From Brasenia schreberi (taxonomy: Eukaryota > Streptophyta > Magnoliopsida > Nymphaeales > Cabombaceae): a DNA stretch of 64,000 nt. The notes beneath the pieces were generated by a model. That model made no database searches. It worked only from the letters and a program-made list of their open reading frames with translations, and had not been told where the DNA came from. Both the position numbers and the translations under genes were made by a program. The stretch's first letter is position 1, and each line of letters opens with the position of its first letter. The stretch covers positions 13,879,501-13,943,500 of the forward strand of contig JAYKKT010000079.1 of the NCBI GenBank assembly GCA_036023115.1. The letters run 5' to 3'. Positions 35,596-46,591 of this stretch are shown here, in pieces.

Positions 35596-36819
35596 TTAGT
35601 TGTCCCACGGGATTTTCATACACTTGTGAAAGGTCGAAGGAATGGCCTGGAGACTACGAATGCAAGGCCTTCTTAACAATAGGTTATAGTAGTGGTTTAT
35701 TTCTAAAACATGAAACAGCCCTGTGTGTTGAATGTCCCCTACTTCCATGGGCAACTCAATGGATCCTAGGAGATGGGATGCATTGTCATCGTATCCAGTG
35801 ATAACGATGAAACTAGGTTCGAGCCTAGACATGGTGACTCCTACTTAAAAGGTCACGTAAAGTGAAATGATGTTTAGATCTCCTCCCCTATCGACCAAGC
35901 ACTTATCTAGAGTGTGGTGATTCAAAACCACCTCTATATGCAAGGCTCGGTTATGGGCTATATGTGGTCTCTCCAATTCATCCTCCATGAACACGATGGG
36001 GGCCTTGGCGTATATTGAGAAAACTAAGAAGAATAAGGACTCGGGAGTGATGGATGGGTTAACCTTGGTCCTTTCTAAGATTCCTTCTAAAACTCGTCTA
36101 TGTCTAGGTGAAGTTTGGATCAACTCTAAGATAGACATGTTTATAAGAACTTTTGAAAGGTGAAATTCCAAATCATTAGGGGTTAACACTACATTTTTAC
36201 CTTTGTCCATGCTTTGAGATGCATTAGGGATGTATGCTTTTGAAGGGTCAAGTAGAACAACCACTTCCTTGCTAGCATTTTTAGCTAAGTGTGGGGGTTG
36301 ATAGATCCTTTCGGACCTAGTCACCTTGCCCACACCTTCCCTAGGGCTCGCTCCTATCTTCGCTCTATTTTGTTGCTTCAGAGCACCACGAATTTCTACT
36401 AAGGCTCTAGCCAAGGGCGGGACTCTAAGTGCTCCCCAGATCACTACTTGCTTGGCTTTTTTTATTATGATAGAAGGTGGTATGTGGCAAGTAGTGTGTA
36501 TCGTATACAATGCATGTTCTATTTCATGAGCCTTGAGTGAGAGAAGACATATCTCTTTTCTTTTCCCGCTTGTCCTTGCATGATTGGGAAAAGGTTCCTT
36601 TAAAACCGCTTGGGAGGGCTCCAGTTCTTTCGTGACGTAGAGCTTTCCTCGCTCAATCAAGTCTTCGATTTTATTTAAAAGTGCAAAATATTTATTTATA
36701 TCATAGCCTTTGAGCCTATGATACTTGCAAAATTCATTCAAAAAATTTTTCTTGTGAGGTGTCCCTTCAGGAAGAGCCGGGATAGTGACCAATCCTAAAA
36801 GGAGGTCTAAGACTTCCAT
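35596..36819 (-). pseudogene. Element A gag C-terminus and protease
   Basis: 35,845-36,819 (325 codons) starts in gag (CKYHRLKGYDINKYFALLNK resembles the zinc-finger-like block of Tat-type gag) and ends in the aspartic protease: HNRALHIEVVLNHHTLDKCL and an active-site loop reading VDRGGDLNI, where relatives usually have D-T/N-G-S. The second half follows in another frame at 35,596-35,832 (SIELPMEVGD; HYYNLLLRRPCIRSLQAIPS, usually LLLGRPWIH). Retroelement proteases cut the polyprotein; here the frame is broken and active-site neighbours are changed. Confidence 0.75.
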
Positions 36820-37934
36820 GATTGGTGTCCTAATTGTGTGAATTCTCTCCTTTTGAAATTCTTTTGAGGTTTCCTCACATGCTTTCGTTCAAAATTTTTG
36901 AAAGGTCCGACCGAGCTTGGTTCCATATAGATATTTGCAATCTTTTGGGGTTTTGCCCCATTGTTCGATATGGATGGCCCATATACCCCTTGTTTTTCGA
37001 AACATTTTTTTTGAAAATTTCTTCCCTTCCACAAATCTTCGTAAACTCCTTTTTTCAAGTTGGCTTCGAAAAGCGAAGTCTTTCTTATAAGCTTTTGGAA
37101 ATTCGAAATCTCATGAAGGAAGAAAAGAGCTTTTAAATCATTTTTAAAATTTTCAAGGATGAGCATCACAGCGCATCCTTCAGAAATAGGCTTCCTTACT
37201 TGTCCCAGGAGTGACCTCCATCTAACGATGAATGCATGTGCATCTTCGTTAGGTGCTTGTTTTGTATCCCTCAAGGTGTTCAAGGTAGGTGTGACTTCGA
37301 TGTTATAGGAAAAGCGTTGCATGAAATAATTCACCAATTCCTCGAAGGTGGCGAATTGGTTGAAGTCATATGAAGCCAACCATTTAGAAGCATTTCCCTT
37401 GAGGGAGAGGGGGAACCAATAGATCCATTTCGAGAAATCCTTTTTTTTTTTATAAGCCCTTCGAGAAAAGAGCTAAAGGTGGGATCTAGGATCCCTACTT
37501 CCATCATACCGATGGAAATTTGGTATGTCATCATCACTATCGGTTTGATAATCGGATAGTAGAAAATCCGATAGTGCGTATGATCTCTTTTCTTTGATTT
37601 GGTCTTTCAATAATTGTTATAAGGCCTTTCTATCTTTCATGGTGAAGAATTTGGGTTCTCGTTCCTCCTGTAATCTAGAGGTCGCTTTGGGTTTCCTTCA
37701 GTGATTTGATTTTCTATGAGCCTTGGGTTTCTTGCCATGAGAGGAGCAAGATTCTACTGCCTCAACCTTTTGGCTTATGGCAGCGATCTTTTCTTCCATT
37801 TCTCTCATTAGTTCTCTTTTTAGGGAGGCAAATACATCCCTTTTCAAAATCTCTTTTGAAACCCTTTTCAAAAATTGACTTGATGAGCAAAAAGCCCGGC
37901 TCGACACTTCACATGATCCTTCTAAACTAGACAT
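36807..37934 (-). pseudogene. Element A gag, N-terminal and capsid part
   Basis: Starts at 37,934 (ATG, MSSLEGSCEVSSRAF) with a coiled-coil-like stretch KRELMREMEEKIAAISQKVE, is broken between about 37,330 and 37,700, and continues at 36,807-37,379 with a capsid-type sequence (FATFEELVNYFMQRFSYNIE; PNEDAHAFIVRWRSLLGQ). Gag forms the particle shell in which reverse transcription occurs. The overlap with the next frame at 36,807-36,819 suggests one original frame. Broken by frameshifts. Confidence 0.75.
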
Positions 37935-38040
37935 GTTTGAAATGTGTAAAACCTGTATACAAGAGAGGTATTAACACCAAAGTTTTAAAGGATTGGAGTT
38001 TGAAAAATCACGTAGACTTGAAATCCTAAAAGACTCGAGT

Positions 38041-38060
38041 CTCACCGGGCGTGCCAATTC
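38041..38060 (-). promoter_or_regulatory. Candidate tRNA primer-binding site of element A
   Basis: Directly inside LTR3 the minus strand reads GAAT and then TGGCACGCCCGGTGAG. A TGG start close to the LTR is expected, because it pairs with the CCA end of a tRNA. I cannot assign the tRNA. Element B has a decayed version at the same place (about 41,557-41,576). Confidence 0.55.
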
Positions 38061-39045
38061 TATAGACGTGAAAATTTCACTCCAAGCCTATATAGAAAAT
38101 TGAAGAAAACTTTTCAACACTACTTAGTTGCGTGAGGATGCCAGCTAGTTTTCAAAAACTAGCAAAGTTTTGAATCTAACTTGGCAATTGTGGCTAAGCG
38201 AGATCTTTTCGCTTTAGGCCTTTTTGAACCGATGCTTAAGGGTCAGCCTAAGTACTTTAAGGATTTCAAATGTGCAAGTGAAGCTTCAAATCCAAGTGAA
38301 AACAAAGTGTTGAAAAGAACAAACTCGTGCACTTTGTTTTCAAATTTTAAAATCAACAAGTTTTGAAAAACAAAAACTGATTATATTTTCAGAGCTTGAT
38401 TCCTAAAAATTTTTAAGTAAACTAGAGACCTCCAAAATTCATAAAAATTTTACAGGACATACCTGGAATGTGGAGATTTTAAGACACTTTTTGTTTTGAA
38501 ATTTGGGATTACAATGGTCCAGAATTAAATCGACAAAGTGCCTCTGCCTAGACACTCAGAACTGTTATGTCATAGAAATACAAAGACCCAAAGATAGGTC
38601 TGTATCTCGGTGCTTAGCTCCAAATTTAGTTTACTTGATCTTGTTGGAAAGCTATGGATATCATCTTTCCAATGAATTAAGTTTTATCGATTTTGAATAA
38701 TTACAGATAGAGTTATAAAATAAATACCTAGGCTCTATTGTAGGAAAAAGGGGTTGACAGAAAGTTTTCTGAAACTTTCCTCATCTTACACAGTTTTTAA
38801 TATATAGTTGCACGACCCTAAAATTCTTAAAAATTTTATTACAAGTGGGCTTGTGTGTGTAAATATAGTGTGCAAAATGTTAGAGTGATAAGATTAGTGG
38901 TTTGGCAATGAAAAATAAAGCAATCAACATATACAGTGATGCTGAAATCAAATTTTTCGATTTTTACAACATACGTGATGCAAAATCACCCGAATTAAAA
39001 TGCAACAATACAATGTCCCAAATTAAATTGCTGAAGGAAAAGGAA

Positions 39046-39100
<55 letters not shown>

Positions 39101-40290
39101 CTTAAAGATAGAGGGGATTAGAAGATATAGAGTGTTTATAGCATATAGAGAGGTAGAATTACAAACAATTAGAGTGCATAAGTAAGAAATAGAAATTTCA
39201 GCACATCTACTTCTTATTACATCATGTGAGGAGACAAAACTCCATTAATACAACCCCTTTTGAATTGAATATAAAGAAGAGATGGAGATGAATCCAAGGA
39301 GCATGATACTTACACAGCTTTTCCCAAGGAACGGCTCCAAATGGTGGTGCACGGCCCTCACCTTTCCCCTTTCTTCACTCACTATTTTCTCACTCTCACT
39401 CTAACTAGATTGGTGGTACTTTACCTTAATCCCTAAACTCTCTTCCCTCTCTAAGACCTTCCCTAGCAACTCATGACTTCCCCAAGATGTAGCCCAAGAC
39501 CCCAAGGTGCAACGCCTTCCCAAACTCTCTCCCAATGCAAGATGAAGTTCACGCTCCCCCGCCAAGGGGGGGCTTTCTAGGCCCTTCCTTGGGGCAGGTG
39601 GTCCAAGACTAAATTCAAACCCAAGGCCTTCAAGTTCACGTGGATGAGTGGTCCCCCTTGGTCAATTATGGACCAGCCCCATGTGGGTTGGTTGTTGATT
39701 CAAACCATGCACAGCTAGCCATGGTTGGCTAGGTCCTAGACATCTTCCAGTGCAACTGTCCTCTTCAACTTAATGCATCCTTCTTTGTTGGCTCATCCCA
39801 TTTAATCAAGGATAGGTAGGAGTATCATTTGATGTTTTATCCCAAGGATGTAGGATGGACAATGCTAGGAAAATTCAGATATTGGTCGAATTAAGGCATT
39901 TGATTCAGACTAGGTCATATTTCATGTTTAGCTCAAGTGAACCAGATCTAGGACTTAGTCAAGTTTAGCTAGGTTAGGTTTGGTGAGGCTATCCATTTGA
40001 CTTGATGTTGGATGAAGACATGCCTTGATTCGACATGATCTACTTCCTTGCTCCACGGCTTGACCTTCGCGAACTCGATCCTGGCTTGAAGTGGGCTCCA
40101 ACCGTCACCTTAATCTTCTCCTGATTTGCCCCAATCTTCTGGATCTTATCTTTTTAACTTTAATTTGAAACCTTTTAAAATCTTTATTTTAAAGGTTTAA
40201 AATTTTTATTTTAAAGCAAAAAGGTTTTCAAAACAAGTTGGATTTCAATGTTTGGAGTGTTTTTAGAAAATTTTATTTAGGGTGTTTACA
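38061..40290 (-). repeat. LTR3: 5' LTR of element A
   Basis: In element orientation it runs from TGTAAACACCC at 40,290 to CGTCTATA at 38,061. It pairs with LTR2 (same length). A small deletion near 39,560 removes the TATA box present in LTR2. The AT microsatellite has expanded (about 39,047-39,099). The hairpin at 38,144-38,163 has a perfect stem. Confidence 0.85.
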
Positions 40291-41576
40291 GCATGTTTGA
40301 TCCCTTGCAAATTGTGAAGGTATGGATTCTAAGGGAAACCATGGTCGGTCCCTTGCTTGGTTTATGGATGTTGGGGGAAATTATGGGTGTAGGTTTGAGT
40401 TCATGATACAAACCTAGGCTCCAATGAATATTTTTGTTCATAGTAGGGTTAGGTGTACCTAGGATGTCGATGCGTGCCTTAAGAGTAGTCATGTCTACCA
40501 AATTTTGAATTTTATTTTCTTTTTGTTTTTCTTTTTGAAATTCTTTTTCTTAGTGCGGGACATTCGGCGCACCTTGAAAATCCATATCCTTGGACACATT
40601 TTGTGGGTATGTGGGTGCATGAGTGTTCTTCGATGCATCCAATGTATCTGAATGATTTATCGATCCTACACTAAGAAGGGGAGGATCGTGTTGAGAGTTT
40701 GTGAGGGAATAAATTTTGGACATACCTTTTTCAAGCTTGTCTATCTTTACATGGTGAGAGTAAGTATCCTTGTAGGCATCCTAAGATTGCTTTAGCTCAT
40801 GCACAGCTTCGAGCTCCTGTTGCTTTTCAAGGTCTTGGATTTCATCCTCCAAGCCTATGTGTGTGCAACACTCATTCTCCCTTGTGTTTTCAGAAATGAT
40901 GCTCATGGGATTGGAACCCATTGGAGCAAATGTTTTTGAAAATTTGGGAGTGAAGTGAATCTCATGCCCCACTCTACTTGTGTGCCTAGGGATGTTTTCA
41001 TTTTGAGTTTTTCAAATTTTATCTTTTTGATTTTCAAATATTTTTGATTTTTGAAGATTTTCCAACTTTTTTTTAGCTTTCCAAATGAAAAATATTTTTT
41101 TTGGGTTTTCAATGGAAAAAGGGGGGGTTGGATGATTAGCAAGGTTAGGTGCTTGAATCTCAACAATCGTTGCATTTGTAACCTCATTTCCTTCATCATA
41201 TTTTGGGCTCAATTTGGTTTTTCGAGTATGCTTTTTCTCTCTATACACCCGAGATGATTTTTCATGGGAATGATGTGCCTTGGCCTTTTGGATTAGGGCC
41301 TCAATTTCCCATCTAAGTTGTCTTGCTCTTTCCCTCAAAAAAGCAATTTCTTCATCTCGGGTTTTAGAGGATTTTTTTATTGTTTTGGAAAACCGATTTG
41401 AGAAATGTGATGAGGCCTTCCTTGACATGTTTTGAAGGAATCATCCAAACTTAACATTATTTCAAAATCAACTCGTGCACAAGAGATTGATCAAACGATT
41501 TTCGAAGAAGTGAATTTAGAAACAACACCAAATCAATCAACCCTCAAAGATTCAAGTCCCACCGGCATTTCAATTC
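40291..41576 (-). mobile_element. Element B 5' internal region with gag-like frames
   Basis: Reading from LTR4, 41,012-41,428 (139 codons) starts MSRKASSHFSNRF, has a coiled-coil-like part (FLRERARQLRWEIEALIQKA) and a lysine-rich part (KAKKKLENLQKSKIFENQK). 40,781-40,972 and 40,286-40,501 continue in broken frames. By position this should be gag, but it does not resemble the gag of element A, and no capsid or protease codons remain before element A cuts in at 40,290. Confidence 0.55.
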
Positions 41577-42439
41577 TGTAGATGTGAAAATTTCACTCCA
41601 AGCCTATGTAGAGACTTGAAGTAATCTTTTCAAAACTACTTCTTGCGTGAGCGTGCCAGCTAGTTTCCAAAAACTAGCAAAGTTTTAAATCTAACTTGGC
41701 AATTGTGGCTAAGTGAGATCTTTTCGCTTTAAGCCTTCTAGGCCCTTCTTTGGGGCGGGTTCTCCTTGACCCAACTCCAGCCCCATTTTGGGTCTTTACG
41801 TGGGTATGTGGTCCCCTTTAGGTAAAGATGGACCAGCCCCATGTGGGCTAGTCTTTGGTTCAAACCGTGTGCACCTAGCCCTAGCCGATCGGACCTAGAT
41901 GTCCTCGGCTAGGCTTGATGTAATGCCTTGATCGGCCTCCTTTGTGGCTAGTCTTACTTTGCTTGATTTACTCTTGGTTTGGCTCATCAATCTGGGGCAT
42001 CCTGGCCTTCCCTTGGTGCAGCCCATGAATCTAGTGCAGCCCATAATCTTCACATCTTGGTGTGGTATAGTCTTCGAATTCCTCGAGTCAAGCTTGGCCC
42101 CGTTATCCCTGTATACTCAAGCCATGTCTTCATGAAGCATATTTCTTGATTTGATGAAGATGTGCCTTAACTCAGTTTTATCTATTTCCTTCCTCCATGG
42201 CTTGACTTTCGTGAACTTGATCCCAGCTTGAAGCGGGCTTTAACCGTAGCATTGATCTTCGCCTGATCTGTTCATATCCTCTAGGCTTTATCCCTTTAGC
42301 TTTAATTTGAACATCTTTATCTTTAAAATCTTTATTTTAAAGATTTAAAATTTCCACTTTAAAGCAAAGGTTTTAAAACAAGCTGGTTTCCGAAATTGAG
42401 AGTGTTTTTATAAAAAAAAAATTATTTAGGGTGTTTACA
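41577..42439 (-). repeat. LTR4: 5' LTR of element B, internally deleted
   Basis: Pairs with LTR1 but is only 863 bp. About 1.3 kb is missing at 41,738, where sequence equal to 17,811 of LTR1 joins sequence equal to about 19,128, at a short CCTTCT/CTTCT match. The TATA box was in the lost part. The outer end TGTAAACACCC at 42,439 and inner end CATCTACA are intact; the hairpin is at 41,659-41,678. Confidence 0.85.
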
Positions 42440-42962
42440 AGTGGCAACTTTTTTGACGTATTTTATATGTATCGAGATTCCTGGCCCTTTAGATTAACAT
42501 GATAGCCAAGCAACTTAGTCAATTATGTTTGAGTGCTTGAAGTACAATCAAGGCGTGAGAATAGGCGTTTGTACCATTTCTCCACTTGGGAAAGTATATA
42601 TGTACTCAATGTCCTTGGAGATAGACTTTACTAAGTATGAGGACGAATATCAGGTTTTGATATATGGTTTAAGCCCTGTCTTTGTAGCTAAGGCAAGAAA
42701 GGTCAAGATTTATTATGATTCTCAAGTTGTACTAAGTGAGTTTATGGGAGAATACCAATGCCTTAGTTCGAACTTGCAATCTTTGCATCAACACACAAAT
42801 GGGTTGTTAGAAACCTTTCTTGAAATAAAACTATTGTATTTTCCTAGAAATGAAAATCATGTAGTGAATGATTTAGCCCAGACTACTTCGGGTTATAAGG
42901 TAATACGTGGATCTGAAACAGTGATATCTTTGATTCAAGAGATGAAAGAATATCATGATTAG
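42440..42962 (+). pseudogene. Element D second RNase H (archaeal-type), after the insertion
   Basis: 42,525-42,962 is open for 145 codons: YNQGVRIGVCTISPLGK, DEYQVLIYGLSP, VKIYYDSQVVLSEFMGEYQC and NHVVNDLAQTTSGY. These line up with the RNase H blocks in A and B (NNVAEYEGLI; GDSMLVINQ; ADALSS). The first catalytic block, usually YFDG, reads FECL, so it is degenerate. It continues the pol of element D that was cut at 17,648. Confidence 0.75.
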
Positions 42963-43159
42963 AGGGATCTATTAGTGAAATACTTGAAGCAACCTTTGTA
43001 ATGTTCGGATGTTGAGACTCAAATAGAGCATTAAATTATACCTTATTGTATAAGTGAAGGCATTAGGATTTACTTTTGAGATGCTTGAGTAGGATTGAAG
43101 CTCGTATGATAATGGTTGAGGTTTATGAAGGAATCTATAGAGTTCATCAGTCAAGGCCT

Positions 43160-44130
43160 GAAATGAAGTGCTAATATAACAGCATGGGTATTATTGGCCA
43201 ACTATGCAAGAAGATTGCATCAATTTTGTAAAAGGATGTCAATAGTGCCAATGTTTGTGGCCGTTACTACAAAATTACATTTGATCATCAAATCATGATC
43301 ATTTTGAGGTTGAATCCATGACTTAATTGGAAAGATCCGTAAAAATTCATCTACATGGTATAATTTTATCATAGTAGCAACAAATTACTTCCCTCAATGG
43401 GTTGAGGCCTTTTTGAAATCGGTGATTTGGCGTAATGTGATCAAGTTTATCAACAACAATATTACCTTTTGATTTGGAATTTCATAAACGATTATGACCA
43501 ATCAAAGGGTGATATTTATAGGAGAAAAAATAATGACTTTTCTCAAAGGCTTTAGTGTTAAATTTATGTATTCAACCTCCTATTATTCATTGTTGAATGG
43601 TCAAGTTGAACCTACTAATAGGGTGATTATCGATATAATTAAGATGCTCCTCAAGAATAATACCAGAACTCCAAAGCATTGATGACTAGCATGACTCTGT
43701 TTTGGCTTATATATGGAAAGGATGTGGTATTACTAATGAAGATTAATATTATATCTTTACAGGTAGCCAAGGAAAATAATTTACAACTGAATAAATATTT
43801 ATAGTCATTGATGACAGAACTCAATTCAGTGGATAAAGATCAATTGATGGCATTAGACAATTGACTTGCTAATAAGCGAAAAGTTACTTGAGCATACAAC
43901 AAATATGTTCAAGTGAAATAATTTTGACAAGGAGACTTAGTTTGGAAGGTCATTTTATCAATAGTAAAAGACTCACAATTTGGAAAATAGTCTTCTAATT
44001 GGGATGAACCGTATATAGTATCAAAGGTTCTATGAGGAGGGGTGTATAGATAGAAGGAAATCAAAGAGAAAGAATATACGAGGAGTATAAATAGTAAGTA
44101 CTTTAAGAAATATTAATTTTCGGTTTAGGA
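43160..44130 (+). pseudogene. Element D integrase remnant
   Basis: Shifted frames give integrase core traces and then the C-terminal part: NKRKVT-AYNKYVQVK, QGDLVWKVILSI, NWDEPYIVSKVL and a YTRSINSKYFKKY end (about 43,870-44,120). The wording matches the end of plant Ty3/gypsy pol. A purine run at about 44,177-44,198 may be the polypurine tract before a 3' LTR that I cannot delimit. Confidence 0.65.
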
Positions 44131-46237
44131 ATGGTAATTTATTTGAATAATTCAATGAATGTGTATATATATTTATCAAAGAATAAAAGGAAGAGAGGGC
44201 ATATTATTTATCTTGAGGTAAATGTCTTATCAAAGACAGAGTGCTTCCTCACCAGGCCAATCTGGCTTGGACTATAGCCATTTGGCACTCCTTATCTTGA
44301 GGTTAATGGGTCTTCTTGTGCTTGATTCCTTGAGAGGGACTCCATGTAGTCCTCTTCCAAATCACATAGTTTTCATCACTCTTCTTTGTAAGCTTCAATC
44401 GTAGTTATCGGTTCATAGTAACGTAGGGCCAAATGAATCATTGAGAGAGAGAAAGTCACATTTAGGAAGATCAATATGTTCACGAGCTTCTCGACATCGG
44501 TCCATGCTATTTCATAAATTAGAAGCATGAGACCGAAGGTTGCCAAGAGATACTCTTCATTGTTGTGCAAGACGATCCAATCTACAATGGAGATCTGATA
44601 GGTATTAACAATTCATAGATATTCTCGATAATTGGTAGGTGATGATCTTTTGGAGATCAAAGCAAACTTATCGAGCTTGGAGAGGTATGTCTAGATTGGT
44701 AGCTAACCTATAAAGAGTAAAAGAGAGAGTACCTTAGAGTCTCATCCCTTCCTCGAAGTCCTAATCAAGTACACTTTTGAGGAACTCCACATCAGTATTA
44801 TTCTCAAGAGTAGTAGAGGCACTACTTTTTTATGAGTATAACATGCACATATGTATCGACTGAAACTTCATTTTGAGGATCATTAGTAACGCCCTCTATA
44901 GGGGTAGATTATGGTCTAGAAGTAGTGACAGTTGATGAAGTGTCCAAACAAGGTTGCGGGTTGCTAATGGAAACATGTACAATAGCCGCCATGAGTCTTG
45001 GAGTTGTTGAGATTTAAGTTTGAGTTTCTTCCCAAGGTCCCTCAATAAGAGTAGCCTTGATGAAGACTTTCAAAATGGAGTTATACTAGTTTCCACCCAA
45101 GATGCTTCTTCTATAGTCACCTCTTTTACAATCGAAATCAAAGTTATTGTTGATTCACCTCAAGTTCTCCTTTAGGAGTTGACCTAGTTATTAGAATCGA
45201 AGCAAAAACTCAAGTTTTTCCCTAGTGGAGATATGTTATGTTGTGGTATGATCGATGGAGATGTGAATTGTCTCTTGACAAGGTGTAGTAATTTTCCTAG
45301 TCAAGGTAGAAATTTGGGGTTTCTCCTTATGAGTTATAATGACTCACAAAACTAGAGGTTACTAAAAGGGGACATTTGTCTGAACTCACAAGGTGGGGAG
45401 GAGTTTCAACGGACTAACGAGAGGCCATCCTCAGAGTCATCTACAGGCATCTCACAAGTAGGTTCTTATAGTTGGATAGAGGAAAGAGTGTTGTGGTGTG
45501 GAAATCTTTGAGGCAATATGTTCTCATTGGCCTGGGCACATTTGATGTTGGGTCAGCAAGCATCGAGCTAGGCAATATATTGAGGATCACCATTCCTCAT
45601 ATTTGATGGTAGCTCTTGGGTTGTCTATGAAGCCATTCCAATGAAACCTCACAATCAGATGGAGGTTAGCCTTAGTCACCATAGCAAACTTGATATCGTT
45701 ATACTACCTACTAGTACCTTGATCGAATAAATGGGCCAAGAATTTCCTAGACAAGCTTGAATTGACAAGCTAAACATTGAGATAAATATCGTTCGGTTGT
45801 TCTTTGATTGCTAGAGGAGAAGGATGCACCAACCTTGTTCAACAAGTCTCAAGAGCACAAGAATCACTACCACCGTACTGAAAAGATCTGAGCATGACTG
45901 AACAACCATTTTGACATATGCTACGTCATGTATTTCTCATTACTTAATCAATGAAAATCAGAATTATCGTCAAACTCCAAGTGAAGAAGTTTATTGAGGT
46001 AGATTGATAATACCCTAGTATGAGATTGGAGTTTCAATAAAACTCTACCTAGACAAAACTCCTAACATTTAAGGTAAGCAAGTTAGTGACCTAGGACTGA
46101 AAGAGGGTACAGTCGGGGAAAGTATAGGTATATACAGCATTAGAGGTTGGGTGTTCTCTATTAGAAAGATGGGAAAGGAAATTTAGTATATCGAGAAAAG
46201 AGTACTCAAGAAAAGGAAAAAGAATAAAAAACGAGAG

Positions 46238-46591
46238 GATGATTAGAGAATAAAGCCTCAACAAAGACAACTAGCATGTGTATCTTGAGTTACCACATGT
46301 ATTGTTGTGTGTTAACCTTTAAAAAGCCTTTGTACAAAAGATTTTTAAAAAATGAAGTTGAAATGAAAAGAACCTAAAGAATAAAGTTCGGGACCGTTGG
46401 AAGGGAGTCCAGTGATGATTAGAGAATAAAGTCTCAACAAAGACAACTAGCGTGTGTATCTTGAGTTACCTCCATGTATGTTGTGTGTTAACCTTTAAAA
46501 AGCCTTTGTACAAAATATTTTCAAAAATGAAGTTAAAATGAAAAGAAGAACCTAAAGAATAAAGTTCGGGACCATTGGAAGGGAGTCCAAT
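46238..46591. repeat. Tandem duplication, two units of about 177 bp
   Basis: Units 46,238-46,413 and 46,414-46,591 both begin GATGATTAGAGAATAAAG and end GGAAGGGAGTCCA(G/A)T, with a few substitutions and short indels. No coding role. Confidence 0.9.

Larger units (their letters stand above)
17649..42439 (-). mobile_element. Nested insertion block (elements B, A, C) inside element D
   Basis: Bounded by TG...CA LTRs and by a perfect 5-bp duplication AGTGG at 17,644-17,648 and 42,440-42,444. The outer LTR pair (17,649-19,814; 41,577-42,439) is one subfamily. The inner pair (27,778-30,007; 38,061-40,290) is another. All pol frames of A and B run on the minus strand, while element D runs on the plus strand. 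Removing A (12,513 bp) and C plus its duplicated site (3,506 bp) leaves about 8.8 kb for B. Confidence 0.85.
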
